Notes: generated by a model from the letters alone, not told the origin. Positions 34,322 through 42,186 are shown, counted from the first letter of the stretch. The stretch is DNA of 64,000 bases from Acidobacteriaceae bacterium (GCA_003134655.1 PLBY01000161.1:124001-188000); one strand, 5' to 3'. Numbers and translations: made by a program.

Positions 34322-34759
34322 GTGAGTAGCAAACACCGCAATCGTGGCATGACACCTCCATCCAGCACCAGCACGGCCATTATCCAAGCCCAAATGCGTC
34401 AGTGGTCAGGTCCGCTGCCTCAACCTGAGGCTCTGGAACGATACAATCAAATTGTTCCCACAGCGGCCGAACGAATAATCAGAATGGCCGAGACTCAGCA
34501 CGACCATCGCCTCGCCATCGAAAAAGAAGTCGTCGATTCTAATGTAAACAGTCAAAAGTTGGGAACTATTTTAGGCTTCATTATCGCCATGACCGCCATT
34601 GTTGGCGGGATTTTTCTTGCATATGTCGGCAGGGAAACGTCTGGCCTAGTTTCAATCATTACCGCCTTGGTTGGGTTGGCGGGGGTGTTTGTGTACGGGA
34701 AAAGTGAACAAAAGAAAGACCTCGCGAAGAAAACTGAAGCTGTAGTGACTACACGCTAG
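34322..34759 (+). CDS. DUF2335 membrane protein, cargo of the element
   Basis: 145-aa predicted inner-membrane protein of the DUF2335 type. A polar N-terminal region with the family hallmark SGPLPQPEALERYNQIVPTA then AERIIRMAETQHDHRLAIEK is followed by two adjacent membrane helices (LGTILGFIIAMTAIVGGIFLAY and GLVSIITALVGLAGVFVYG) and a basic tail. Starts at GTG 34322 (the ATG 15 bases upstream runs into a stop). Codon use and GC are lower than in the flanking chromosome. Function unknown; partner of the 72-aa gene by position. Confidence 0.78.
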   Translation: MSSKHRNRGMTPPSSTSTAIIQAQMRQWSGPLPQPEALERYNQIVPTAAERIIRMAETQHDHRLAIEKEVVDSNVNSQKLGTILGFIIAMTAIVGGIFLAYVGRETSGLVSIITALVGLAGVFVYGKSEQKKDLAKKTEAVVTTR

Positions 34760-34916
34760 CCCCAATTCTTCAACGCACTCTTAGGACCACTGGTCTTAAG
34801 GCCTCTTCCCCGCCTCTCGCCCCTGAGCTAGATTCTAAGAGTCCCTTTACACACCCTTCCGCCGTGCCCAGATCGGGCGTCGGTCCTCTGTGCAAATTGA
34901 TGAAGAGAACGATTGG

Positions 34917-34959
34917 GCCCAGACTCTGTGCTCCGGGGGGGGACGAGTCTGGGCTTTTT
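34917..34959 (+). terminator. Rho-independent terminator near the right end of the element
   Basis: Ten-base-pair stem GCCCAGACTC / GAGTCTGGGC around a G-rich loop, followed directly by TTTTT. It would end transcripts of the DUF2335 unit five bases before the right terminal repeat region. Confidence 0.75.
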
Positions 34960-34963
34960 CTCG

Positions 34964-34989
34964 CAGCAACGCACTATTAGGACACTACC
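34964..34989 (-). repeat. Right terminal inverted repeat of the element
   Basis: Reverse complement reads GGTAGTGTCCTAATAGTGCG then TTGCTG, matching the left end at 24 of 26 positions. Confidence 0.87.
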
Positions 34990-34997
34990 CGAGTCAG
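34990..34997. repeat. Target-site duplication, right copy
   Basis: CGAGTCAG directly outside the right terminal repeat, identical to 33241-33248. It also encodes LTR of the interrupted gene. Confidence 0.88.
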
Positions 34998-35678
34998 CAC
35001 ACTCTTGTTCTTTGCATCAACAACGATCTCAGATGCGAGGTATTTGTCCTTGAGGTCCTTCCAAAACCCGGAATCAGACTTGTTGCCAAAGAGCAAGTCC
35101 CGTATCTCCACTCCCTCATCCTCGGGTTCCGTGCGGCTCTGCCACCGTCCTTCGCCAAGCTTCTCCACAAATAGGAAGTTAAAGATCACACGCACCCTGT
35201 GTTCGTACTCTCGAAAGTGCTCGATTCCCACGGGTACGGTCGTGCTCAGCGCCTCCACCTCTGTCTGAATCATTTTGCCCCACACGCCAAGTGCTGAGCC
35301 GAGCAGACTCTTTACATCGACATCCGCCTTATCTGGAGTCCACTGATCAGCATGCTGCCCGCCCTTTATGAAGTAGATTGTTCGGCCCTCCCAACCGCCC
35401 ATCGTCTTCTGTGGTTGGTCACGAAGCCCCTCCATGTGTCGATGCTCAAAATGTATCCAGTCTCCCTTAACTACAGACATGCGCGTGAGAAACCCTTCCC
35501 ATGACATACTGTCGTGGATCTCGCGCCGATCATCAGGCACGCCGTCGTACGTCACCAGAATTGCTGTGAGCAGGCCGGGGATTTCGATGATCTCTTGTTT
35601 GTAAAAGTAGTGGGCAAATAATCCCGAGTGGAGCAACTCATTGAACCGGTCGGCGTATTGGTCTGCGAAGTGGGCCAT
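34990..35678 (-). pseudogene. N-terminal part of the split gene (PD-(D/E)XK nuclease-like)
   Basis: 229 codons beginning MAHFADQYADRFNELLHSGL. The interruption makes the frame run into the element and stop after VVS at 34977. The later half reads DEGVEIRDLLFGNKSDSGFW and KYLASEIVVDAKNKSVLTR. An acidic residue followed by a D-x-K strand (VVDAKN) and, across the gap, QLYCYL and GFWGFVVCR is the arrangement of PD-(D/E)XK nucleases. The N-terminal half matches no family I know. A truncated product could still be made but would lack the end of the nuclease core. Original length is 313 aa. Confidence 0.7.
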
Positions 35679-35766
35679 TTCGGTCCATGATACTGGACAG
35701 ATGTTGAGAAATCTCTATAACGCTCATTGACAGATCAGCACAACGCTCCTTAATGCCAGCAAGCAG

Positions 35767-36195
35767 TCAACGAGGACCCTTCAGCACCACTTCGGAGCGT
35801 AGAGTGTAGGCACTCGCATCTGACATCTTGAAGTTCTTAGCAAAATCTAGGAAAACTTGGTCGGACTCCTGATCGCTTTCCAGCAACGTAATGACCACGG
35901 TCTTCGGCTTCCGACCGCATCTCTTTGGCAGGTTGCTGAAAACGGAACTCTGCATGGTCACGAATTCGATCGGAATCTGGAAAGCTCCGTCTTCCACGGT
36001 CACCTCGCCCGCTTCACCCGGCTTCTCCTTCGGGTAAACAAGCTGCACCCGAACCTTGGAATGAGCGTTCGCATTCTCGACAACGCGTCCCTTTACCATG
36101 ACGGTGTTGACCGGGCATTGGGCATGGGCAACGGCGCACAGAGCAAGGCTGGCGCTCAGAATCCGAATGAGGGTCTTGGTCACGGCGTATATCAT
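35767..36195 (-). CDS. Small secreted protein, unknown function
   Basis: 142 aa with a signal peptide (LIRILSASLALCAVAHAQ). The mature part is beta-rich with two cysteines (AQCPVNTV, KRCGRKP), and VKGRVVENANAHSKVRVQLVY plus VTVEDGAFQIPIEF resemble a carboxypeptidase-regulatory/transthyretin-like fold. Family not named with confidence. It is the gene upstream of the split nuclease on the same strand but separated by about 90 bases. Confidence 0.65.
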   Translation of the reverse strand: MIYAVTKTLIRILSASLALCAVAHAQCPVNTVMVKGRVVENANAHSKVRVQLVYPKEKPGEAGEVTVEDGAFQIPIEFVTMQSSVFSNLPKRCGRKPKTVVITLLESDQESDQVFLDFAKNFKMSDASAYTLRSEVVLKGPR

Positions 36196-36560
36196 GCGAA
36201 CCTTCGCTTCAATGCGAGAGAATTATCACCCTATCGCTCCTACGGAGGCAAAGCCAAATACGATTGACGAAACATCGCCATAGCACTCAAAGTCCTTTCA
36301 CAACTGCGGGATAAACAGCCGGAGCAACGGTTGTGCCAAAGGCCTGCTTTCGTGACGAGAAAAAGCTAACAGTCTATCGGCTCATGGTGATAGTGACGGT
36401 CCACCCAAAAATAGAGCGCCCAACGCCACTTTTCCACAGCCCACCCAAAAATAATTCCGATTCTTGTGACGAACGACCTTTACCGAAAATGCAGGACAGT
36501 GCAAGCTCGATGTATGCACAACGGCTTCCCCAACGAGTGCCCCACTGTCGGTCTCGTGGG

Positions 36561-36687
36561 CGGCTCAAAACCAGGGCCTAAGTCCTTATTCCGGAAGATT
36601 TTACCTATAAGTCTTTGCGGCTCAATATTTTGGCAGGATCGAGACCCATCCCCATCCCATAAATCCTTCGAAATCAATATTTTAGAA
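36561..36687 (+). repeat. Long direct repeat, copy 1
   Basis: Shared blocks with copy 2, in order: CTAAGTCCTTATTCC, ATTTTACCT, TAAGTC, TTGCGGCTCAA, ATTTTGGCA, GAAATCAATATTTTAGAA. The AT-rich blocks are separated by diverged GC-rich spacers, a layout seen in dispersed non-coding repeats. Confidence 0.75.
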
Positions 36688-36880
36688 GAATGGGGCGAAA
36701 AAAAAGTGGGAGACCATTTCACTCTACGTCTTCACGCCGGGTCCATCGCACATGCCGGGCATGCTCCATCCTCCGCCCTGGCACTACTCGGCACGCGTGC
36801 CCTTCTTGAGAATCTCCAGGCAGCCCGGCATTCAATTCATGGGCTTTCACACATCGCAGCCGCTACCACCGATCTCCGCG

Positions 36881-37010
36881 GCGCCTCAAAATCGGAAGCT
36901 AAGTCCTTATTCCAGAATATTTTACCTGTAAGTCCTTGCGGCTCAAGATTTTGGCACGATCAAGCCGGGTCTCCGTCTCCTAAGCCATTAGAAATCAATA
37001 TTTTAGAAAG
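36881..37010 (+). repeat. Long direct repeat, copy 2
   Basis: Second copy, 320 bases downstream in the same orientation, about 70-75% alike by eye and sharing all blocks listed for copy 1. Confidence 0.75.
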
Positions 37011-37062
37011 ACACGCGGAAAAAAGTGAGAGGTCTGTCCACTGCGCGAGAGAGCTAAGCGAC

Positions 37063-37103
37063 AAAGCTAAAAGCTAAGAGCTAAGAGCTATGAGCTAAGA
37101 GCT
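37063..37103. repeat. AGCTAAGAGC simple repeat before selB
   Basis: Six imperfect units of AAGCTAAAAGCTAAGAGCTA type, ending ten bases before the selB start. Reverse complement of the purF-upstream repeat at 28699-28733. Confidence 0.75.
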
Positions 37104-37112
37104 GTTCCCAAA

Positions 37113-39011
37113 ATGAAATCGATCATCGTAGGCACTGCAGGACACATCGACCACGGAAAGACGGCGCTGGTGAAGGCGTTGACCGGGATCGACGCCGACC
37201 GGTTGGAGGAAGAGAAGCGCCGCGGCATCACCATCGACCTGGGCTTCGCGCACATGGATCTGGTGAGCGCGAACGGCGACCCGTTGCACTTGGGATTTGT
37301 GGACGTCCCGGGCCACGAGCGTTTTGTGCGCAACATGCTGGCCGGGGTGGGTGGGATCGATCTGGTGCTGCTGGTGATTGCGTCCGACGAGTCGATCAAG
37401 CCGCAGACGCGCGAGCACTTCGACATTCTGCAATTGCTCGGCGTGCAACGCGGCATCACGGTTCTCACCAAGTCAGACGCGGTGGATGCGGAGACGCTCG
37501 ATGTGGTGAGGTTGGAGGTGGAGGAGTTCCTGCGCGGAACATTTTTGGAGGCGCCGCAGTCGCCGATTGTTGCTGTGAGCGCGCTGACCGGCGCCGGGTT
37601 GGAAGATCTGAAGAGCGCGATCGTCAGCGCGGCGGCCGGAGCGCAACCGCGGGATTCCAGCGCTCTGGCCCGGCTGCCCGTCGATCGCGTGTTCACCATG
37701 AAAGGGTTTGGGACAGTCGTGACCGGAACGCTCATTTCTGGGACGATTCGTCGTGACGAGGAGCTGGAAGTATTTCCCTCAGGCCGAAAAGTTCGGGTGC
37801 GTGGAGTACAGGTGCACGGGCAGCCGGCCGACGCGGCGGTGGCTGGGCAACGAACCGCGCTGAACCTTGCCGGGGCAAGCACGGAAGATTTGTCGCGCGG
37901 GATGACGCTGGCGCCGCCGGCCACGTACACCACGACGCGCCGAGTGGATGTGCAGTTGAGCCTGCTTCCAACCGCGCCGCGCCCTTTGAAGTCCCGGACG
38001 CGGGTGCACTTCCATTCAAACACGATGGAGACGGTTGCGGAGATCGCTCTGCATGGGGTGAAGCATCTGGCGCCGGGATCGCAGGCGTTCGCGCGGCTCA
38101 AGCTTCCGGAGGCGGCATTACTGCTTCCCGGAGACCGGTTCATCCTCCGCCAGTTCTCGCCGGTCGTCACGATCGGGGGCGGGGTTGTGCTGGATTCCGC
38201 TCCGATCCCGCGCATGCCGGAACTGGACAAGTTTTTGCAAGTTCTGGTCGCTGGCGTTCCGGAAACCATATTGAAGGCGCGGATCGCTAGACGTGGCCCC
38301 GCCGGAATTGCCACTTCGCGGCTCGTCGCTGAAACCGGGTGGACCAGGAACTTCGTCGAAGCCCGGCTGGCTCAAGCCGTGCAAGGGCGGCGAGTGCTGC
38401 GGATCGGCGATTTGTTCGTGGACGCGCCTGCGATGGCTCAGCTTCAGCAAGCCACTGTGAGTTCAGTGGAGGGGTTTCATCGGAAGAATTCCCTGGTGAA
38501 CGGAATCGCGAGGGAAGCGTTACGCGAGCAGGTTAAAGCACCCTCGGAAGTATTCTCGGCGTCACTTGATCTACTCGTCCGGGAAAGGAAGATCGAGGTC
38601 GTTGGCGATGTAGTGCGCTTACCCGGTCACGGCGTGGTGATGAAGGATGAGGAAGCGGAGTCAAAGAAGAAGATCGAAGAAGCCTTTGCGATGGCGGGAT
38701 TGAAAGTCCCTGCGCTACACGAGGTGATTGCGGGACTAAAAGTCGACAAGATCCGCGCGCAAAAGATTGTCACGCTCTTGTTGCGAGACAAAATGCTGGT
38801 CAAACTTTCTGACGAACTGGTTTTTCACCGGAGCGCGCTCGAAGAGTTACGCCGGCTCGTTGCAGCCCAGAAATTGAAATCTCCGAAGATGGATGTGGCG
38901 AAGTTTAAGGAATTGACGGGCGTAAGCCGGAAGTATGCCATCCCCCTGCTTGAATACTTGGACAGGGAGCGCGTGACCAGGCGCATTGGCGACCTGCGCG
39001 AAATTCTTTAG
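37113..39011 (+). CDS. selB: Selenocysteine-specific elongation factor
   Basis: Delivers selenocysteyl-tRNA to UGA codons with a SECIS hairpin; GTPase of 632 aa. G1 is GTAGHIDHGKTALVKAL, G2 region RRGITIDLGFAHMDL, G3 DVPGHERFVRNMLAG, G4 TKSD. Domains 2-3 follow (VFTMKGFGTVVTGTLISG). The C-terminal winged helices (VSSVEGFHRKNSLVNGIARE, KLKSPKMDVAKFKELTGVSRKYAIPLLEYLD) bind the mRNA hairpin. IDADRLEEEKRRGITI distinguishes it from EF-Tu. selA, selD and tRNA-Sec are not in the window, and no in-frame UGA gene was spotted. A repeat array occupies its leader. Confidence 0.96.
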   Translation: MKSIIVGTAGHIDHGKTALVKALTGIDADRLEEEKRRGITIDLGFAHMDLVSANGDPLHLGFVDVPGHERFVRNMLAGVGGIDLVLLVIASDESIKPQTREHFDILQLLGVQRGITVLTKSDAVDAETLDVVRLEVEEFLRGTFLEAPQSPIVAVSALTGAGLEDLKSAIVSAAAGAQPRDSSALARLPVDRVFTMKGFGTVVTGTLISGTIRRDEELEVFPSGRKVRVRGVQVHGQPADAAVAGQRTALNLAGASTEDLSRGMTLAPPATYTTTRRVDVQLSLLPTAPRPLKSRTRVHFHSNTMETVAEIALHGVKHLAPGSQAFARLKLPEAALLLPGDRFILRQFSPVVTIGGGVVLDSAPIPRMPELDKFLQVLVAGVPETILKARIARRGPAGIATSRLVAETGWTRNFVEARLAQAVQGRRVLRIGDLFVDAPAMAQLQQATVSSVEGFHRKNSLVNGIAREALREQVKAPSEVFSASLDLLVRERKIEVVGDVVRLPGHGVVMKDEEAESKKKIEEAFAMAGLKVPALHEVIAGLKVDKIRAQKIVTLLLRDKMLVKLSDELVFHRSALEELRRLVAAQKLKSPKMDVAKFKELTGVSRKYAIPLLEYLDRERVTRRIGDLREIL

Positions 39012-39087
39012 CCACGGATTACACGGACCAACACGGATAAGGCAGAAGTCTTTTGTTGATCCGTGAAAATCGGGGCGAATCCGTGGC
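39012..39087. repeat. Dispersed CCACGGATTACACGGA-type repeat
   Basis: GCCACGGATTACACGGACCA followed by a partly complementary GATCCGTG..AATCCGTGGC, forming a long imperfect hairpin between the selB stop and the convergent AhpD-like gene. It may serve as terminator for both. Confidence 0.5.
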
Positions 39088-39094
39088 GAAGAAG

Positions 39095-39622
39095 TTAGAC
39101 CTTTTCCTCCGGAAACTCAACTTCCAGTCCCAGTGGGTCAGTGAAACGATTGGTGAGGTTCGCGAGGCCCGTCAGCAGGTGGATGTCAACGATTTCAGGT
39201 TCCGAGAAATGCTTGCTCAGCGTGGCAAAATCGGCGTCATCGACGTCGTGGGGCGTGCGCGTCAGTTTTTCGACGTAGGTGAGCGCGGCGCGCTCTTTCT
39301 CGCTGTAGCGCGAATAATCTCCCGCCCTAAGCACTGCCCAATCTTCCGCGATCAGTCCCACCCGTTTGGAGGATGCCACGTGGTGCTGAATGCAGTAGTG
39401 GCAGCCGTTGATGAGCGAGACACGGAGGTAGATGAGTTCATAGAGCTTGCGGTCCAGGGAGCGTCCCACGCTCGCGTAGAAGCTTAGAAAGTTCTTCAGC
39501 ATCTCCGGGCGGTGCGCCAGCGCTTTCTGAGCGTTGCCAGGTTTGCCGCGCAGCGTCTTCTCGTAGATTTCCTGGACTTCGGCGTTGGCCGATTCCGGGC
39601 TGATCAGGGTGATACGCGCCAT
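39095..39622 (-). CDS. AhpD-like / carboxymuconolactone decarboxylase-family protein
   Basis: 175-aa peroxidase-related protein of the AhpD/CMD fold. The redox-active motif CHYCIQHH (CxxC followed by His) lies in YLRVSLINGCHYCIQHHVAS, as in peroxidase-related alkylhydroperoxidase-like proteins. TYVEKLTRTPHDVDDADFA and IVDIHLLTGLANLTNRF are typical of the family. The start ATG at 39622 follows GGAGAATTCG; the longer frame crosses into the region divergent from the next gene and is rejected. Probably reduces peroxides through an unknown thiol partner. Confidence 0.85.
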   Translation of the reverse strand: MARITLISPESANAEVQEIYEKTLRGKPGNAQKALAHRPEMLKNFLSFYASVGRSLDRKLYELIYLRVSLINGCHYCIQHHVASSKRVGLIAEDWAVLRAGDYSRYSEKERAALTYVEKLTRTPHDVDDADFATLSKHFSEPEIVDIHLLTGLANLTNRFTDPLGLEVEFPEEKV

Positions 39623-39803
39623 CGAATTCTCCAAGATTGAGAGTGGAACGGATTGGTCTTCATCATCGCAGATCGGGTGATTTTGTGCAGGGGGATGTGC
39701 ATTGAAAGCACCGCATAGGGAGAGATACTTGTCACGCCGCCAGCCGACGCTGATCATGCACTGACAACGGGCGAGCTGCCTCGTCGACATTGGAGGGGAG
39801 TTT

Positions 39804-40253
39804 ATGAAACATACTTGGGTTGTGATGGCGTTGTTCTGTACGACGGCGGCCTGGGCCCAAGATACCGAAGCGGCCACGAAATCGAAAATTGTGGCTCTAG
39901 AGCAATTGTGGAATCAGGCGTATAAATCCGGCGACACCAAAGCGCTGGATTCCATTCTTGATGATGGAATTGTGCTGGTGAATGATGATGGCTCGGTGCA
40001 GACCAAGGCTGAATTTCTGGCCAGCGTGAAATCGTCCGCCCCGGAACCCGGCGCGCAGCAGCAACAGGTCGCGCCGGAGTCGTTCAACGTGCATGTGCAC
40101 GGAAATGTGGCCATCGCCACCGGCGTGATGAAAGTGAAAGGTGTCGAAGGAGGCAAGACGTACACACGGCGCGAACGCTTTGTAGATACCTGGGTGTTCA
40201 AGCACGGGACCTGGGTCTGCATTGGCACGGATGCCACGCCCGTCTTGCACTGA
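39804..40253 (+). CDS. Exported SnoaL/DUF4440-type (NTF2-like) protein
   Basis: 149 aa with signal peptide (TWVVMALFCTTAAWAQ). The rest is an NTF2-like cone: IVALEQLWNQAYKSGDTKALDSIL, DDGIVLVNDDGSVQTKAEFLA, VHGNVAIATGVMKVKG and RRERFVDTWVFKHGTWVCIGT, the standard DUF4440 order. These proteins are periplasmic or have loosely assigned roles; ligand unknown. GGAGGGGAG precedes the ATG. Confidence 0.85.
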   Translation: MKHTWVVMALFCTTAAWAQDTEAATKSKIVALEQLWNQAYKSGDTKALDSILDDGIVLVNDDGSVQTKAEFLASVKSSAPEPGAQQQQVAPESFNVHVHGNVAIATGVMKVKGVEGGKTYTRRERFVDTWVFKHGTWVCIGTDATPVLH

Positions 40254-40301
40254 TCGAAGTTCGACGATCACTGATCCACGACCGAGGAGTGCTCGCCTGC
40301 C

Positions 40302-40802
40302 ATGCTTCAGATTCGTCCTGCAACCATCCATGATGCAGCTCTGCTGCGGACCATGATTCGCGAGCTCGCGGAGTTTGAGCGTCAACTCGAACTGGTCACC
40401 ATCCGCGAAGAAGACCTGGCGCGGGATGGATTCGGGGAGAACCCGCGTTTCCGTGCGCTCATCGCCGAGTGGGAAGGGCGTCCGGCGGGATATGCCGTCT
40501 TTTTTGGATACTATTCAACGTGGGCGGGCCGCGGATTGTTTCTGGAAGACTTGTTTGTGCGGGAGGCATTCCGTAAGCGCGGCTTCGGAACGGCACTGCT
40601 GGCGGCGGTCGCGCGCATTGCGGTCGACGAGCACTGCTACGGAATACACTGGGAAGTGCTCGACTGGAACGAGAAGGCGATCGAGTTGTACACAAAGATG
40701 GGAGCGACCTTTCGCGATCAGTGGCGACCCGTGCTTTTGATCGATGACGCTCTGCGGCGACTGGCGGAGAAGGCAGGCGATTCAATGAGTCGCGGAAAAT
40801 AG
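40302..40802 (+). CDS. GNAT-family N-acetyltransferase
   Basis: 166-aa acetyltransferase. It starts IRPATIHDAALLRTMIRELAEFE and has the acetyl-CoA-binding motif A as VREAFRKRGFGTALLAAVARIA (R-x-x-G-x-G/A), preceded by LFLEDLFV. WEVLDWNEKAIELYTKMGATFRDQW is the usual motif B. It resembles the diamine/thialysine acetyltransferase (SAT-like) branch (YYSTWAGRGLFLEDLFV). Cytoplasmic. The stop is seven bases before trmFO, so they may be co-transcribed. Confidence 0.9.
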   Translation: MLQIRPATIHDAALLRTMIRELAEFERQLELVTIREEDLARDGFGENPRFRALIAEWEGRPAGYAVFFGYYSTWAGRGLFLEDLFVREAFRKRGFGTALLAAVARIAVDEHCYGIHWEVLDWNEKAIELYTKMGATFRDQWRPVLLIDDALRRLAEKAGDSMSRGK

Positions 40803-40809
40803 CGAGAAG

Positions 40810-42186
40810 ATGGCAGTCATCAAAATCATCGGGGCCGGGTTGGCTGGGTCGGAAGCTGCGTGGCAGTGTGCGCAGCGGGGATTCGAAGTAGAACTTTTCG
40901 AAATGCGTCCAGTGCGGTCGACCCCGGCTCACCAGACCGCGGACTTTGCGGAACTGGTGTGCTCGAACTCGCTGAAGTCGGATAGCGAGAACACGGCGCC
41001 ATGGCTGCTGAAGGAAGAGATGCGGCGTTCGGGTTCGCTGCTGCTGCAGATTGCGCGGGAGTGTGCAGTCCCGGCGGGACACGCGCTGGCGGTGGACCGG
41101 GTAACATTCGCGGCGCGCGTGACGGAGGCGATCTCGCGCGAGCCGCGCATTGTGGTGCGGCGGGAAGAAGTGACGGCGGTCGATGAAGCGGATTGCATCA
41201 CGATCATCGCCACTGGACCGCTCACGTCTGAGGCTCTGACTTCTGAGATTGCTCGGCTTAGCGAAACTGTCGACACCTCAAGCAGCGAGCGGGCGGGGGC
41301 GCCCGCTCCACATAGAACCCATCTCTATTTCTACGACTCGATCAGCCCGATCGTGGAGGCTGATTCGATTGACATGGAGCGGGTCTACATGGCGGCGCGA
41401 TATGACAAAGGATCGGCGGATTACATCAATTGTCCGATGACGCCGGTGGAGTATGGTCGCTTTTACGATGAGCTCCTGGCAGCGCAGTCCGTAGAAGAGC
41501 GCGAGTGGGAGAAGCTGAACTATTTCGAAAGTTGCCTGCCGATAGAGGAGATTGCGCGCCGCGGGCGGGACACGCTTCGCTTCGGTCCGATGAAGCCGGT
41601 GGGGCTGATCAATCCGCGCACCGGCAAGATGCCTTATGCGGTGGTGCAGTTGCGGCAGGAGAACTTGCGGGCGGATTCCTACAATCTGGTTGGATTTCAG
41701 AATCATTTGAAGTTCGGTGAGCAGGCGCGGGTGCTGCGGCTGATTCCGGGCCTGGAGAACGCGCGGTTCTTGCGCTATGGGCAGATTCACCGCAACACCT
41801 ACATCAATGCGCCGACCTTGCTGCGTGGGACCTTGCAGATGAAGTTGCATCCACGGGTTTTCTTCGCTGGACAGATCTGCGGTGTGGAAGGCTACGTGGA
41901 GTCGATCGCGACCGGGTTGTTGGCCGGGATGCATGCTGCTGCTCTCGCTTCTGAGGCCGAAATGCCCCCTGCTCCCCGGGCATCCGCTTTCGGATCGCTT
42001 ACGCACTACGTCACGCGCGCGGATGCCAAGAACTTTCAACCCGCCAATATCACGTTTGACCTACTGCCTCCGTTGGAGAGGAAGATCCGCGATCGGAAAG
42101 AACGCCATCGGCTGCAATGTGAGTTGGCGCTCAGAGAGTTTGATCAGTGGATGAATGCGGTCGGCACAACAACCGCGAAGTCCTGA
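40810..42186 (+). CDS. trmFO: Methylenetetrahydrofolate-tRNA-(uracil-5-)-methyltransferase
   Basis: Makes m5U54 (ribothymidine) in tRNA using methylenetetrahydrofolate and FADH2; 458 aa. FAD site IIGAGLAGSEAAWQCAQRG; then FEMRPVRSTPAHQT, FAELVCSNSLKSD, VDRVTFAARVTEAI, the folate-region YFESCLPIEEIARRG, MKPVGLINPRTGKMPYAVVQL, TYINAPTLL and AGQICGVEGYVESIATG. Length is slightly over the usual 435-450. The excess includes SSSERAGAPAPHRT before HLYFYDSISPIVEADSID, which coincides with a palindromic element (41287-41315). Confidence 0.97.
   Translation: MAVIKIIGAGLAGSEAAWQCAQRGFEVELFEMRPVRSTPAHQTADFAELVCSNSLKSDSENTAPWLLKEEMRRSGSLLLQIARECAVPAGHALAVDRVTFAARVTEAISREPRIVVRREEVTAVDEADCITIIATGPLTSEALTSEIARLSETVDTSSSERAGAPAPHRTHLYFYDSISPIVEADSIDMERVYMAARYDKGSADYINCPMTPVEYGRFYDELLAAQSVEEREWEKLNYFESCLPIEEIARRGRDTLRFGPMKPVGLINPRTGKMPYAVVQLRQENLRADSYNLVGFQNHLKFGEQARVLRLIPGLENARFLRYGQIHRNTYINAPTLLRGTLQMKLHPRVFFAGQICGVEGYVESIATGLLAGMHAAALASEAEMPPAPRASAFGSLTHYVTRADAKNFQPANITFDLLPPLERKIRDRKERHRLQCELALREFDQWMNAVGTTTAKS
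41287..41315. repeat. Palindromic element inside trmFO
   Basis: Stem GAGCGGGC-GGGG-GCGCCCGCTC followed by CCACATAG. It encodes ERAGAPAPHRT without breaking the frame, between the FAD-binding segment and the conserved YFYDSI region. Confidence 0.78.

Larger units (their letters stand above)
33249..34989. mobile_element. IS1-like element remnant carrying cargo genes
   Basis: 1741-bp insertion bounded by terminal inverted repeats that match at 24 of 26 positions (GGTAGTGTCCTAA at each outer end). It is flanked by an exact 8-bp duplication of the target. Inside, left to right: an inverted P63C-domain fragment, the last third of an IS1-like transposase, a 72-aa protein, a DUF2335 membrane protein and a hairpin with a T-run. 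The transposase is not functional, so movement would require enzyme in trans. The 8-bp duplication fits the IS1 family (8-9 bp), but the family assignment is from the transposase tail only. Confidence 0.85.
36196..37062. other. Gene-poor region with long direct repeats
   Basis: About 870 bases without a convincing gene. The notable content is a pair of 127-130-base imperfect direct repeats (36561-36687 and 36881-37010) and a shorter doublet of CCACCCAAAAATA near 36401 and 36442. An open frame at 36466-37077 spans both repeats but has poor protein composition. Confidence 0.6.

Noticed and set aside
33249-34989. Interpretation as an intact, self-mobile insertion sequence
   Set aside because: Only the last third of the transposase is present, so it can at best be mobilised in trans.
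36466-37077. 203-codon open frame over the direct repeats
   Set aside because: Its sequence follows the repeat structure, composition is poor and no family is recognisable; kept as repeat DNA.
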